A DNA stretch of 53,958 bases from the NCBI GenBank assembly GCA_011046085.1, contig DSBK01000015.1, forward strand, positions 1-53,958, given 5' to 3'. Below the pieces are notes generated by a model that was not told the origin of the DNA, ran no database searches, and saw nothing but the letters and a program-made list of their open reading frames with translations. Position 1 is the stretch's first letter. Each line of letters opens with the position of its first letter. Positions 23,094 through 33,075 of this stretch are shown piece by piece. Source of the DNA: Actinomycetota bacterium (lineage in GTDB: Bacteria; Actinomycetota; Aquicultoria; UBA3085; Oleimmundimicrobiaceae). A program made the position numbers and the translations under genes.

Positions 23094-24155
23094 ATGTTAG
23101 TTCGAATATTTTCAAGCATATTTAATATTGAACGGTTTCCAACATATCAGGTTTTTATCACTGTTGTTTTGGCTTTAATTGTTGCTGGAGTACTGACGCC
23201 TTTATGGATAAAGCTTTCTAAATCCAGGAATCTAGGACAGGTGATAAGGGTCGATGGTCCTCAGCAGCACTTGGTTAAACATGGGACGCCAACAATGGGC
23301 GGTCTGGTCATATTGTTGAGCGTGATAATTTCGTTTTTTACTATTTCTGACATAAAATGCTTCAGCGCCATCGCCATCTTTCTGATGTTTTCTTGCGGCT
23401 TGTTAGGTTTCTTTGACGATTATTTAAAAGTGATAAAAGAAAGATCCCTTGGGATAAGAGCAAGAACCAAACTTATTTGCGAGCTTTTAATTGCCTTTGC
23501 GTTCGGACTGCTTGCAGTAAACTGGGTTGGGATTTCAATAAATGTTAACTTGCCTCTTACGGGGGTGGTAATTTCTTTGAGCCGTCCTTCTTCCGTTATC
23601 AATTTTGGAGGGACCAACGTTATTATTCCGTGGCTTTACCTTATATTTTTATTTCTATTGATAGCTGGGACCACCAACACGGTTAATTTAACCGATGGAC
23701 TCGACGGACTAGCCGCTGGAACCATAGCTATAGTTATGTTGGCCTATGCTGGTATCGTTTTTCGACAAGATCACCTGGATCTAGCCATTCTTTGCGCGGC
23801 GGTTGGCGGCGCATGCATTGGATTTCTTTGGTATAATTCTCACCCTGCGGACATTTTTATGGGAGACACGGGTTCCCTTGGTCTGGGAGGAGCAATTGCC
23901 GCAATGGCGGTTTTAACTAAGACTGAATTGTTGTTGATCTTGATGGGAGGAATTTATGTTATTGAAGGATTATCGGTTATAGCTCAGGTTATTTGGTTTC
24001 GTTGTTTCGGAAAACGAATATTAAAGATGGCTCCCATTCATCATCACTTTGAGATGTTGGGCTGGTCCGAAACGAAGATTATGATAAGGTTTTGGATTGT
24101 AACAGGAATTTTAGCAGGGGCCGGATTTTCCTTCTACTTTATGACAGCGACGTAA
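23094..24155 (+). CDS. mraY: phospho-N-acetylmuramoyl-pentapeptide-transferase MraY
   Basis: This 353-residue polytopic membrane enzyme of about ten helices links phospho-MurNAc-pentapeptide to undecaprenyl phosphate (lipid I). Motifs: HGTPTMGGLVIL, LGFFDDYLK (Asp pair), NLTDGLDGLAAG, FMGDTGSLGLGG and the terminal APIHHHFEMLGWSE. The frame is open from 23025 inside murF, but GAGGA just before ATG 23094 and the family N terminus select that start. Confidence 0.96.
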   Translation: MLVRIFSSIFNIERFPTYQVFITVVLALIVAGVLTPLWIKLSKSRNLGQVIRVDGPQQHLVKHGTPTMGGLVILLSVIISFFTISDIKCFSAIAIFLMFSCGLLGFFDDYLKVIKERSLGIRARTKLICELLIAFAFGLLAVNWVGISINVNLPLTGVVISLSRPSSVINFGGTNVIIPWLYLIFLFLLIAGTTNTVNLTDGLDGLAAGTIAIVMLAYAGIVFRQDHLDLAILCAAVGGACIGFLWYNSHPADIFMGDTGSLGLGGAIAAMAVLTKTELLLILMGGIYVIEGLSVIAQVIWFRCFGKRILKMAPIHHHFEMLGWSETKIMIRFWIVTGILAGAGFSFYFMTAT

Positions 24156-24214
24156 CATAGACGTCATAATTTATATCTGATTGAAATTAGTTTTTCTTTG
24201 AAGGTGAAAGCTTT

Positions 24215-25597
24215 ATGAATTTTAAAGGTAAAAAAGTTTTGGTTTTAGGAATGGCAAAAAGTGGTATGGCCGCAGCAAAAAAATTAAAATCTCTAGGTGA
24301 AGAAGTTTATATAATAGATATTGCTAAAAACTCATCATTGCACTCAAGGGCGCTTGAACTTAACAAAGAAGGTATTTTAGCTCATATTGGCTCACAGTCT
24401 CTAAGTTATGCGGAAGGCAAAGAACTTATTATCATTAGCCCCGGTGTTCCTGGTGACATTCCTTTAATAAAAAGAGCTAAAGAAATGGGAATTCCCGTGT
24501 GGAGCGAGATTGAGCTTGCATATCAACTTGCAGGTTCAAATCCTTTTATTGTGGGAATTACTGGGACCAATGGCAAGACCACTACCACTACTTTGATTGG
24601 GGAGATGTATAAAAAATCTTTTCCCACCATAATTGCTGGAAATATTGGTAATCCACTTGTAGAGAATCTCGAGGCCATATCTTCGGATACTAAGTTTGTT
24701 GTAGAGCTAAGCAGCTTTCAACTTGAAAACATTGTTGAATTTAGACCTCGGATAAGCGTTCTTTTAAATATTACCGACGATCACCTAGATCGTTATATTG
24801 ATATTGCTGATTACACTCAGGCAAAGGCGAGGTTGTTCGAGAATCAGTCAAAGGACGATTATGCGATTTTAAACTTCGATGATCCGCTGGTTTGGAAGCT
24901 TGCTAGTTCGGTAAACGCAAAAATTATTCCTTTTAGCAAAATAAAGGAACTCAACGAGGGGATTTTTGTTAAATCGGGAAAAGTTTATTTTAGATATGGC
25001 GGAGCCAGCGAAGAAGTTTTTCTGGTTGATGAGCTAAGGATAAAGGGTGAACACAATTTGGATAACGCAATGGCTTCTGCGGCGGCTGCGTTGGTCGGCG
25101 GGGTTCCGATAAGTTTTGTGCGGAATGTTCTTTTAAATTTTAAAGGGTTAAAACATAGAGTTGAATATGTGGGAACCGTGGATGGAGTTGAGTTTTATAA
25201 TGACTCTAAAGCCACCAATCCCGATGCGGTAATCAAGGCATTAACGGCGTTTAGCAGTCCCGTAATTTTGCTAGTAGGCGGTAGGAACAAAAAAAATAGC
25301 TTTCAAGGTGTTGCCAAAGCATCTAAAGGGAAGGTGAGGGCCCTGATTGTTTTCGGTGAAGCGGCAAGTGAAATTAAATTAGCTTTTTGCGGTTTGAATA
25401 TAACTATTGAGGAAACGGAGTCTTTGATTGAGGCCACAAAGAGGGCTGCTGGAATATCGAAAAACGGAGATGTTGTTCTTCTTTCTCCCGCTTGTGCCAG
25501 TTTTGATATGTTTTCTGATTACAAGGAAAGAGGAGAGGTTTTTAGAAAAGCGGTTTTGAGCTTAAGGGAAGATTTTTATGGCTTACAGAAGAGTTAA
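24215..25597 (+). CDS. murD: UDP-MurNAc-L-alanine--D-glutamate ligase MurD
   Basis: This 460-residue Mur ligase adds D-Glu. It has the N-terminal UDP-binding fold (KKVLVLGMAKSGMAAAKKL), the ATP loop GITGTNGKTTTTTLIG, NITDDHLDRY, and the C-terminal EFYNDSKATNPDA and LLSPACASFDMFSDYKERGE. Length is standard. It overlaps ftsW by 20 bases. Confidence 0.96.
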   Translation: MNFKGKKVLVLGMAKSGMAAAKKLKSLGEEVYIIDIAKNSSLHSRALELNKEGILAHIGSQSLSYAEGKELIIISPGVPGDIPLIKRAKEMGIPVWSEIELAYQLAGSNPFIVGITGTNGKTTTTTLIGEMYKKSFPTIIAGNIGNPLVENLEAISSDTKFVVELSSFQLENIVEFRPRISVLLNITDDHLDRYIDIADYTQAKARLFENQSKDDYAILNFDDPLVWKLASSVNAKIIPFSKIKELNEGIFVKSGKVYFRYGGASEEVFLVDELRIKGEHNLDNAMASAAAALVGGVPISFVRNVLLNFKGLKHRVEYVGTVDGVEFYNDSKATNPDAVIKALTAFSSPVILLVGGRNKKNSFQGVAKASKGKVRALIVFGEAASEIKLAFCGLNITIEETESLIEATKRAAGISKNGDVVLLSPACASFDMFSDYKERGEVFRKAVLSLREDFYGLQKS

Positions 25598-26705
25598 TCT
25601 GAGGTTGGCATGGATTTTTTTGGGTGTTACTTCGATCCTTCTTTTTATCGGGGCTGTTATGGTTTTAAATGCAAGTTCCGTAATGGCTTTTTCTGAGCAC
25701 GGTGATAGTTACTACTATTTTAAAAGACAACTTTTATTCATTTTAATAGGTCTTGCGGCAATGATTTTTTTTGCGGGCATAGACTATCGGTTCTTAAGGA
25801 AGTTTTCTTTGGTCGGTATTGGTTTAAGTATTATTGTTCTTATTATGGTATTTATTCCAGGATTAGGGCATACGGCTGGGGGTGCCTCAAGATGGATTTC
25901 CATGGGCGATTTTTCTTTTCAACCCTCGGAGCTTGCTAAGTTCGTTGTTGTTTTATATGTAGCCGATATTCTATCCAAAAAACGCGGTAAAATTACAAAA
26001 TTTTCAGATCTGCTTATTCCTCTTGCTTTGGTGGTGGGGCCGATTTTGGCTTTAATACTATTTCAACCACATCTGGGAGCTGTTTTGATTATTTGCTCGG
26101 CTGTTTTTTTTCTTATATTTTTATATGGCGCAAGATTAATTCATTTGTTAGGGTTGGGTATAACCGGCTTAATTTTAATTTTTATATTTATCTATATTGA
26201 GCCATATCGACTAAGACGGTTTACTGCTTTTTTAAATCCCTGGAAAGACCCACGAAAGACAGGTTTTCACATAATTCAATCGTTGCTTGCGTTTGGCTCC
26301 GGCGGTTTAGCAGGTATAGGCTTGGGAATGAGTAGACAAAAATTTCTTTATCTCCCCGAAGCTCACACTGATTTTATATTAGCTATTATTGGCGAGGAGT
26401 TTGGTTTGGCAGGTACTCTTTTGGTGGTTTTTTTGTTTATGACACTAATTGTTGTTGGTATGATAATATCTCTTAAGTCTAAAGATAATTTCGGAAAACT
26501 GTTAGGATGCGGGATGATTTGCCTGATTGCTACTCAAGCATTGGTTAACATGGGGGGGGTTACGGGTGTTTTGCCAACTACGGGTGTGCCCCTTCCTTTT
26601 TTAAGTTATGGAGGCTCATCTCTTTTGTTTAATTTGTGCAGTGTCGGTGTTTTGTTAAGTATCGCAAATTCACGAAAGACAAAATCAACTCGTAGAGGAG
26701 AATGA
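25578..26705 (+). CDS. ftsW: peptidoglycan glycosyltransferase FtsW (SEDS family)
   Basis: This 375-residue protein of about ten membrane helices polymerises septal glycan with its partner class B PBP. SEDS motifs are visible: GGASRWISMGDFSFQPSELAK, the long PWKDPRKTGFHIIQSLLAFGSGGL region, LPEAHTDFILAIIGEEFGL (including the conserved Asp/Glu) and GVPLPFLSYGGSSL. Position between murD and murG and the dcw context favour FtsW over RodA. Confidence 0.94.
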   Translation: MAYRRVNLRLAWIFLGVTSILLFIGAVMVLNASSVMAFSEHGDSYYYFKRQLLFILIGLAAMIFFAGIDYRFLRKFSLVGIGLSIIVLIMVFIPGLGHTAGGASRWISMGDFSFQPSELAKFVVVLYVADILSKKRGKITKFSDLLIPLALVVGPILALILFQPHLGAVLIICSAVFFLIFLYGARLIHLLGLGITGLILIFIFIYIEPYRLRRFTAFLNPWKDPRKTGFHIIQSLLAFGSGGLAGIGLGMSRQKFLYLPEAHTDFILAIIGEEFGLAGTLLVVFLFMTLIVVGMIISLKSKDNFGKLLGCGMICLIATQALVNMGGVTGVLPTTGVPLPFLSYGGSSLLFNLCSVGVLLSIANSRKTKSTRRGE

Positions 26706-26708
26706 CAA

Positions 26709-27830
26709 GTGCGGGTTATCATAACAGGAGGAGGGACGGCCGGACATGTTTATCCTGGACTAGCGACAGCTGATAAAGTAAAGCAGCTTATCCCTGGAAC
26801 GGATATTTTATTTGTTGGTACCAGCAAGGGTTTGGAAGCCAAAATTGTGCCGAAGGCAGGATATTCTTTTACCTCTATTAATATAAAAGGATTAAAAAGG
26901 AAAGTTTCTCTAGATGTTTTTAAAACAATCTTTTCTTTTATTGCGGGATGTTATAGAGCAATAAAAATAATTAAAAAATTTCAGCCGGATGTTGTTCTGG
27001 GCACGGGGGGATATGTGAGCGCTCCCATGGTCGCGATGGCAATTTTACTTAAAATCCCCACGATTATCCACGAACAAAACTCCATTCCCGGATTGACCAA
27101 TAAGTTATTGGGAAAACGAGCAAATATTGTGGCAATCACGTTTCCGTGCTCGGAGAAGTTTTTTAAAAGGGATTGTATTGTAACGGGAAATCCCATCCGA
27201 AAAGAGATACTAAAGGCTAAAAGGGAAGACGCTCTCGATTTTTTTTCTGTTGAATCGAATAGAAAAACCCTCTTAGTGTTCGGGGGCAGCCAAGGTTCAA
27301 GATGTATAAATGAGTCATTGGTGGATGCATATAATAGGTTTCGTAATTTCGATAATTTGCAGATAATTCATATTACAGGTAAGATCGATTTTGAAAAAAT
27401 TTCAAAGCAACTGGAAGTCCAAAAAAGGCCTCAGGATAAGTTGCTGTATAATTGTTATGAATATTTAAATGACATTGATAAGGCATATGCGGTTTCAGAT
27501 TTAGTTCTTTGTCGCGCGGGGGCAACTACCATTGCTGAGATAACGGCGGTGGGTGTTCCTTCAATTTTGGTTCCTTATCCCTATTCCACGGGGGGGCATC
27601 AAGAGAAGAATGCACGTGTTCTTGAGCAGGAGGGTGCGGCGAAATTAATTTTAGATGAAGACATGAATGGTGTTGCGGTTTTTAATTCAGCAAATGAGAT
27701 AATTTTTAATGAAAGTATTCTTTTTAAGATGAGAGATAACGTCAGCAAACTTGGAAAACCGAATGCTGCGCTAGAATTGGCTAAACTCGTGAAGGGGCTT
27801 GGAGAAGGAAGAGCGAGGGGTGGAGTTTAA
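26709..27830 (+). CDS. murG: UDP-GlcNAc:MurNAc-(pentapeptide)-PP-undecaprenol GlcNAc transferase MurG
   Basis: This 373-residue GT28 enzyme makes lipid II on the inner membrane face. Motifs: GGGTAGHVYPGLA, GTGGYVSAPMVAM, IIHEQNSIPGLTNKLL, VFGGSQGSRCINE, and CRAGATTIAEITAVGVPSI with YPYSTGGHQEKNA. A GTG start is preceded by GAGGAG (26694-26699). The C terminus (GRARGGV) runs into repeat-like sequence. Confidence 0.96.
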   Translation: MRVIITGGGTAGHVYPGLATADKVKQLIPGTDILFVGTSKGLEAKIVPKAGYSFTSINIKGLKRKVSLDVFKTIFSFIAGCYRAIKIIKKFQPDVVLGTGGYVSAPMVAMAILLKIPTIIHEQNSIPGLTNKLLGKRANIVAITFPCSEKFFKRDCIVTGNPIRKEILKAKREDALDFFSVESNRKTLLVFGGSQGSRCINESLVDAYNRFRNFDNLQIIHITGKIDFEKISKQLEVQKRPQDKLLYNCYEYLNDIDKAYAVSDLVLCRAGATTIAEITAVGVPSILVPYPYSTGGHQEKNARVLEQEGAAKLILDEDMNGVAVFNSANEIIFNESILFKMRDNVSKLGKPNAALELAKLVKGLGEGRARGGV

Positions 27831-27925
27831 AGAGTGAAGTTAAAAGTGGAAAGATGCGATGTGCAGGTTAAGAGCTTAATCCTTATAGCTTAAAACTGAT
27901 GGACGAAGGCCAAGAAAGGAATAAT
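27831..27925 (+). repeat. dispersed repeat fragment between murG and murC
   Basis: AAGATG...TGCAGGTTAAGAGCTTAAT (27851-27880) and the TTATAGCTTAAA that follows match the segment at 15930-15975 and, in part, the tandem 14-mer at 5014-5041. It separates two otherwise tightly packed cell-wall genes and adds an upstream ATG (27899) that is in frame with murC. Confidence 0.65.
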
Positions 27926-29341
27926 GTGGATTTTAAAAACATACACTTTGTTGGAATTGGTGGAGCGGGAATGAGTGGTATCGCTAAAGTTCTTTTGGAG
28001 ATGGGATACTCTGTTTCTGGTTCGGATATAAAAGAATCTCGCAACACTTTGAATTTAAGAAAACAGGGAGCGACCATAAAGATTGGACACAATCCACAGA
28101 ATTTAGAATCTGCGGATGTGGTCGTAGTTTCTTCTGCGATAAAAGGAGATAATCCTGAAGTAAAATTTTCCCAAAAGAAAGGCATCCCGATTTTAAAGCG
28201 CGCAGAGATGCTTTCTGAGTTAGGTGAAGGTAAAGTTTGTATAGCGGTTGCCGGAACTCATGGAAAAACGACAACGACATCTTTGATCTCGTTTATTTTT
28301 GAAAAAAATGATTTAAACCCAACCTTTTTGATCGGAGGAGAATTAAACGACATCGGTAGTAACGCGAAATATGGCAAGGGCGATTTCTTTATTGTTGAAG
28401 CCGATGAAAGTGACGGCTCTTTGCTTTATTTAAAGCCCGACATAATTGTAGTTACAAATATAGAAGAGGACCACTTGGATTATTTTAAATCGCTCGATGG
28501 CATTGAAGCAACTTTTCTAAAATTTATAGAACTATTGCCCCATGATGGTCATCTTGTCATAAATATGGATCATCCTATAAATAAAAAATTCATAGAAAAA
28601 ATTAAAACCAAATCCTCTCTATCTAAATTACGCATAACTACATATGGTTTTGAGGATACGAACGATTACTCCGCTAAGAATTTAGAGCTAAATTCGTTTA
28701 ACAGCTCTTTTGATGTTTTAATAAAAGGCAAAAAGGCAGGAAATGTGAGCTTGAAAGTTCCAGGATGCCACAATGTTTCTAATTCGCTTGCTGCAATTGC
28801 TGTTGGTGATTTAGCCGGAATCAAGTTCTTAAAAGCGGCAAGAGCTTTGAAAAATTTTAGCGGCGTAAAAAGAAGATTTCAATTAGTCGGAATCTGTTCT
28901 GATGTTACAATTGTGGATGATTATGCTCATCATCCTTCGGAAGTAAAAGCTACTTTGGATGCTGCAAAAGATGGTGATTGGGGAAGGGTTATTTGTGTCT
29001 TTCAACCTCACAGATACTCTAGAACCAGAAGTTTGGCTGATGAATTCGGGACTTCATTTGAACAAGCTGATATGGTAATTATTACCGATGTTTATGGCGC
29101 TGGAGAGGTGCCCGAACCCGGAATTAATGGAAAGCTTATTTTGGATTCACTTCTTGAGTATAATCCACACGTAGATGCCGTATATTTACCAAGGAAAGTT
29201 GACATAAATGATTTCCTTTCAAGCTTTACCGAGAGAGGGGATTTAATTCTGACAATGGGCGCCGGTGATATTCATTCAGTGGGTGAAGATTTTCTTTCAT
29301 TTCTTATAGAGAAAAATGATTCCGTTGAGGTGAATTCTTGA
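27926..29341 (+). CDS. murC: UDP-N-acetylmuramate--L-alanine ligase MurC
   Basis: This protein of about 471 residues is the first Mur ligase of the stem peptide. It starts with DFKNIHFVGIGGAGMSGIAK, followed by the ATP loop AVAGTHGKTTTTSLIS, VEADESDGSLL, VTNIEEDHLDYF and the C-terminal VDDYAHHPSEVKATLDAA and FQPHRYSRT. AAAGGA at 27915-27920 favours GTG 27926; an ATG at 27899 lies in repeat sequence. It overlaps murB by four bases. Confidence 0.95.
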   Translation: MDFKNIHFVGIGGAGMSGIAKVLLEMGYSVSGSDIKESRNTLNLRKQGATIKIGHNPQNLESADVVVVSSAIKGDNPEVKFSQKKGIPILKRAEMLSELGEGKVCIAVAGTHGKTTTTSLISFIFEKNDLNPTFLIGGELNDIGSNAKYGKGDFFIVEADESDGSLLYLKPDIIVVTNIEEDHLDYFKSLDGIEATFLKFIELLPHDGHLVINMDHPINKKFIEKIKTKSSLSKLRITTYGFEDTNDYSAKNLELNSFNSSFDVLIKGKKAGNVSLKVPGCHNVSNSLAAIAVGDLAGIKFLKAARALKNFSGVKRRFQLVGICSDVTIVDDYAHHPSEVKATLDAAKDGDWGRVICVFQPHRYSRTRSLADEFGTSFEQADMVIITDVYGAGEVPEPGINGKLILDSLLEYNPHVDAVYLPRKVDINDFLSSFTERGDLILTMGAGDIHSVGEDFLSFLIEKNDSVEVNS

Positions 29342-30267
29342 ACGACGCACGTGCTTTAGAAAAGGTATTTTTAAAATTAGAAAGAGATATGCCTGGCAAG
29401 GTTTTTCAAAACGTCCCTTTAGCCAAGAAGGTGACCTTTAGGGTTGGTGGTAATGTTGCTATTTTTGCGGTTGCGGACACCATAAGCGATTTAAGATTAT
29501 TGATGAAAACAATTGATAGGTACGGGGCGCTTTATTTTGTATTAGGTAAAGGTTCGAATCTTCTAATTTCTGATGATGGCTTCAGAGGAGTGGCCATTGA
29601 GCTTGGCTCCGGTTTTAAAAAAATTTCCCTGGATGGCCACTACTTACAAGCGGGAGCCGCAACTCCGCTTTCCACTCTTACTCAGGTAGCTTGGAAAAAT
29701 GGTTTAAAAGGATTTGCATTTGCTGTTGGAATTCCAGGTAGTCTAGGCGGGGCTTTGGTTATGAATGCGGGTGCTCATGATGGCTGCATGGCAAACATTA
29801 CCAGCACAGTGACAGTTTATACGTCGAATTGTGAGTTGCAGGTTTTAAACAAGCCCGAAGTCGGATTTGGCTACCGCACAAGCGCTCTTTCTTCATATGG
29901 AATTATAGTGGAAGCGATGTTAAGATTAGAATCGGGCGATTCTGACAGAATACGTTATTTGATGGAGCGGCACTTTAGGAAGAGGAAAGAGACTCAGCCT
30001 TTTGATTATCCCAGCGCTGGTAGTGTTTTTAAGAATGTTTCGGGCATTTCGGCTGGCAAAATCATAGACGAAGCTGGTTGCAAGGGATTGTGCGTGGGGG
30101 ACGCCCAAATATCTACAAAGCATGCTAATTTTATAGTAAATTTAGGAAAAGCTACGGCACAAGATATTTATACATTGATCAAAAGGGTTCAAGAGAGAGT
30201 TTATCGAGAAAAAGGGTTCTTGTTGGATTCTGAGATTGTTATGTTGGGTGATTTTAGGGATGAATAA
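29338..30267 (+). CDS. murB: UDP-N-acetylenolpyruvoylglucosamine reductase MurB
   Basis: This 309-residue FAD enzyme reduces the enolpyruvyl group to form UDP-MurNAc. Seen: TFRVGGNVAIFA, LGKGSNLLISDDGFRGV, GIPGSLGGALVMNAGAHDG, FGYRTSALSS, the proton-donating Ser in PSAGSVFKN, and EAGCKGLCVGDAQIS with KHANFIVN. The compact type resembles the MurB of Gram-positive bacteria. It has a TTG start, GAGGTG five bases before it, and a TTGA overlap with murC. Confidence 0.95.
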   Translation: MNDARALEKVFLKLERDMPGKVFQNVPLAKKVTFRVGGNVAIFAVADTISDLRLLMKTIDRYGALYFVLGKGSNLLISDDGFRGVAIELGSGFKKISLDGHYLQAGAATPLSTLTQVAWKNGLKGFAFAVGIPGSLGGALVMNAGAHDGCMANITSTVTVYTSNCELQVLNKPEVGFGYRTSALSSYGIIVEAMLRLESGDSDRIRYLMERHFRKRKETQPFDYPSAGSVFKNVSGISAGKIIDEAGCKGLCVGDAQISTKHANFIVNLGKATAQDIYTLIKRVQERVYREKGFLLDSEIVMLGDFRDE

Positions 30268-31063
30268 AGAAATTGCTACAGAAAAAGCAGTTTTAAGAAG
30301 AGCAAAAATTCAAAAACTTAAAAGAAGAAGACGCCTGGGCATGGTGATTTTTTTATCTTTAATAATTCTCATTATTTTCGGGATCATATCTCTTTATAAC
30401 TCCGATCTTTTCAACGTTAAAAAAATAATTGTAACAGGCAATAATCGAATTTCAAAAGGACAAATTATTAAAGAAAGCGGCATAGATTCTGATACAAGCC
30501 TACTTAAATTGTCACGCGACGAAATCAAAAAAAGAATTTTAAAAGAGCCATGGATTAAAGATGTGGAAATTAAACGTCATTTTTTTAACTCCGTAGAGAT
30601 AAAATTGATTGAAAGAGAAGCGGTCGCGGCTGTACCTTTTCAAGACATTTACTTACTCGTCGATGAAGGGTTGATTGTTTTGGAATCTAGGGAAGCAATA
30701 GACGAATTAAGTTTGCCTGTTATATTGGATTTAAAGTTAACTAAAGCTAAAATTGGGAGAAAACTTACTTTGTCGAGTCTAAAGAATGCAGTTAAAAGTC
30801 TGGTCTCTTTGGATAAAGAATTAAGAGATTCTGTGACTATGATAAATGCTCCTTCGGTAGAAAAACTTACGCTCATGCTTGCTTTGGAAAATGACAACGG
30901 AGACCCTTATGATGTAGAGATTCTTTATGGCGAAGCCAATGATACCTCAACCAAAAATGCTATTATTAAGGAAATTCTTACGAAAAGTAAAAAACATGTT
31001 ATTTATATTGATGTAAGGATTGCCTCAAACCCTGCAGTCAAATTTCTTGAAGACGCTTCTTGA
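30260..31063 (+). CDS. ftsQ: cell division protein FtsQ/DivIB
   Basis: This protein of about 267 residues has a basic cytoplasmic tail (KIQKLKRRRRLG), one membrane helix (about 27-48), a POTRA domain (FNVKKIIVTGNNRISKGQII) and the beta domain (AVAAVPFQDIYLLVDEGLIV). It coordinates divisome assembly outside the membrane. ATG 30260 overlaps the end of murB by eight bases; the frame is open from 30236 but the earlier ATG lies deep in murB. It is followed by ftsZ with no ftsA between. Confidence 0.92.
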   Translation: MNKEIATEKAVLRRAKIQKLKRRRRLGMVIFLSLIILIIFGIISLYNSDLFNVKKIIVTGNNRISKGQIIKESGIDSDTSLLKLSRDEIKKRILKEPWIKDVEIKRHFFNSVEIKLIEREAVAAVPFQDIYLLVDEGLIVLESREAIDELSLPVILDLKLTKAKIGRKLTLSSLKNAVKSLVSLDKELRDSVTMINAPSVEKLTLMLALENDNGDPYDVEILYGEANDTSTKNAIIKEILTKSKKHVIYIDVRIASNPAVKFLEDAS

Positions 31064-31189
31064 ATTTTATTAAAATCAGTTGCAATTTTTTTATAAATAA
31101 TATAAGGTTTTTGTTAAGGTTTACCAGCACAAACCCTCAAGGGTTACTATAGTGTTTTGTTTATTGTTTTAAATAAGGAGGGAAATTAT
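31064..31189 (+). promoter_or_regulatory. ftsZ leader with possible promoter and operator
   Basis: This 126-base gap is the longest between murC and ftsZ. TTGCAA near 31080 and TATAAG 15 bases further on form a weak promoter. An inverted repeat AACCCT/AGGGTT with a two-base gap lies at 31132-31145, followed by TACTAT. AAGGAGGG at 31176-31182 is the ribosome site. A private promoter for ftsZ is common, but these boxes are only tentative. Confidence 0.4.
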
Positions 31190-32242
31190 ATGCCGATTAA
31201 TGCGGGCAAAAACTATTTAGCTTTAATTAAGGTTGTTGGTGTGGGCGGAGGAGGAACAAACGCTGTAAACAGGATGATTGAGGCGGGTTTAAAGGGAGTT
31301 GAGTTCATTGCGCTTAATACTGACTCGCAAGCGCTCTTAATGTCGGATGCTGATTATAAAGTTCATATCGGAGAGAAATTAACAAGGGGTTTAGGCGCTG
31401 GGGCAGACCCAGAGGTTGGTTTTCAGGCGGCGCAAGAGAGCAGAGAAGACATTAAAGAAGCGCTTCGAGGAGCCGATATGGTGTTTATAACCGCCGGCAA
31501 AGGCGGGGGAACTGGAACGGGAGCTGCACCCGTGGTTGCCGAAGTTGCAAAAGAGATTGGAGCTCTAACCGTGGGTGTTGTAACGAGGCCATTTGGTTTT
31601 GAGGGTAGAAAACGTGCTATGCAGGCAGATGAGGGAATTGAGAAACTGAGAGATGGGGTCGACACGTTAATAATTATTCCAAACGACAAGCTTCTTTATG
31701 TGGTAGAGAAGAGGACATCTATATTGGATGCTTTTAGAGTTGCCGATGATGTGTTGCGTCAGGGCGTGCAAGGTATCACGGATTTAATAACAATGCCAGG
31801 CTTAATTAACTTAGATTTTGCTGACGTTAGAACAATTATGTCTGGCGCTGGTTCCGCGTTGATGGGAATCGGTGAATCTTCGGGAGAAAACAGGGCCGCT
31901 GAAGCCGCGAAGGCTGCAATTTCCAGCCCCTTGCTTGATGCTTCCATAGAAGGGGCCAAGGGGGTATTGCTTAATATATCTGGCGGCGCTGATCTTGGGC
32001 TTTTTGAAGTGAATGAGGCGGCGGAAGTTATTGCAAATGCTTCTCATCCTGACTCAAATATAATATTCGGCGCGGTTATAGATGATGGTTTGCAGGATTC
32101 GGTCAGGGTAACCGTGATAGCTACGGGGTTCGATAGAAAAAGACAACAAGAAAAACTGCAGTTTGCGGTGGAAAGTGAGCCCATACCATCTTTTGAGGGC
32201 GATGATTTAGATATCCCAAACTTTCTAAGGAAAAGAGACTGA
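31190..32242 (+). CDS. ftsZ: cell division GTPase FtsZ
   Basis: This 350-residue tubulin homologue forms the Z ring. It has [19 protein letters not shown], the GTP tubulin signature [19 protein letters not shown]-like [30 protein letters not shown] (T7-type loop) and a short linker to the C-terminal peptide [12 protein letters not shown] that binds SepF and other anchors. AAGGAGGG at 31176-31182 selects ATG 31190; the frame is open from 31157. Confidence 0.97.
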   Translation: MPINAGKNYLALIKVVGVGGGGTNAVNRMIEAGLKGVEFIALNTDSQALLMSDADYKVHIGEKLTRGLGAGADPEVGFQAAQESREDIKEALRGADMVFITAGKGGGTGTGAAPVVAEVAKEIGALTVGVVTRPFGFEGRKRAMQADEGIEKLRDGVDTLIIIPNDKLLYVVEKRTSILDAFRVADDVLRQGVQGITDLITMPGLINLDFADVRTIMSGAGSALMGIGESSGENRAAEAAKAAISSPLLDASIEGAKGVLLNISGGADLGLFEVNEAAEVIANASHPDSNIIFGAVIDDGLQDSVRVTVIATGFDRKRQQEKLQFAVESEPIPSFEGDDLDIPNFLRKRD

Positions 32243-32262
32243 GTTACGGTTAATGGCAAATA

Positions 32263-33075
32263 ATGGTTCCTTTTGATATTAAGTGTGAAAAAAAGGGTAG
32301 TAATTTTATTTATCTAACCTCCAGTGAGTTATTAAATAAAAGTTCGATCTTGATTGCGTTTTCTAAGAGGCACGGAGGAAAAAGTAAATCACCTTATGAT
32401 TCGTTGAATCTTGCTTTACACGTTGGCGATAAAGAAGAAGTTGTTATTGAAAATAGGGAAATTCTCTGTTCTAACCTAGTTATTGATATGCACCGTTTAA
32501 CCACATGCGAACAAGTTCATGGCAGTAATGTTGTAGTTGTTGATGAAAGCCTGGTAGGGCGTGGTTCGCTTTTTCAGCAAGAAGCAATTTTACAGACAGA
32601 TGCTCTTATCACAAACATTAAAGATGTTCCCCTTGCGGTTTTTTGTGCTGACTGTGTTCCAATCTTAATTGTTGATCCCGTAAAACGTGTTGTTGGTGTG
32701 GTGCATGCGGGCTGGAGGGGGACATATGCTGAAATTTCGAGAAGAGTTGTCCAAAGATTTGTTGATAAGTTTGGTTCCAGCCCGAAAAATATTCTTTCAT
32801 TTATTGGGCCCCACATAAGAGATTGTTGCTATAGGGTGGGCCAACTGTTTGCCCAGAAGTTTGAAGATAAATTTCCCCTAAAGCTTGACACTCATCCTGG
32901 CGAAAGTTACCTTAATCTTGAAGAAGCAAACATCAAGCAGCTCATTAAAAGCGGAGTTCAACCGGGAAATATTAATAGCGCACACAGTTGCACGAGTTGC
33001 AATCCAAATTTTTTTTCGTATAGACGCGACAAAGGAGTAACCGGCAGACAATGCGCCCTGGTTGTTATCAAATAA
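32263..33075 (+). CDS. pgeF: laccase-domain protein YfiH/PgeF (peptidoglycan editing factor, purine nucleoside phosphorylase)
   Basis: This 270-residue member of the LACC1/YfiH family has metal-site residues in CEQVHGSNV, FCADCVPILIVD and VVHAGWRGTYAEI, plus FIGPHIRDCCYRVG and the terminal FFSYRRDKGVTGRQCALV. Members act as purine nucleoside phosphorylases/adenosine deaminases and in E. coli prevent mis-incorporation of L-Ser in the wall. It often follows ftsZ. The ATG at 32263 has no clear ribosome site. Confidence 0.92.
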   Translation: MVPFDIKCEKKGSNFIYLTSSELLNKSSILIAFSKRHGGKSKSPYDSLNLALHVGDKEEVVIENREILCSNLVIDMHRLTTCEQVHGSNVVVVDESLVGRGSLFQQEAILQTDALITNIKDVPLAVFCADCVPILIVDPVKRVVGVVHAGWRGTYAEISRRVVQRFVDKFGSSPKNILSFIGPHIRDCCYRVGQLFAQKFEDKFPLKLDTHPGESYLNLEEANIKQLIKSGVQPGNINSAHSCTSCNPNFFSYRRDKGVTGRQCALVVIK

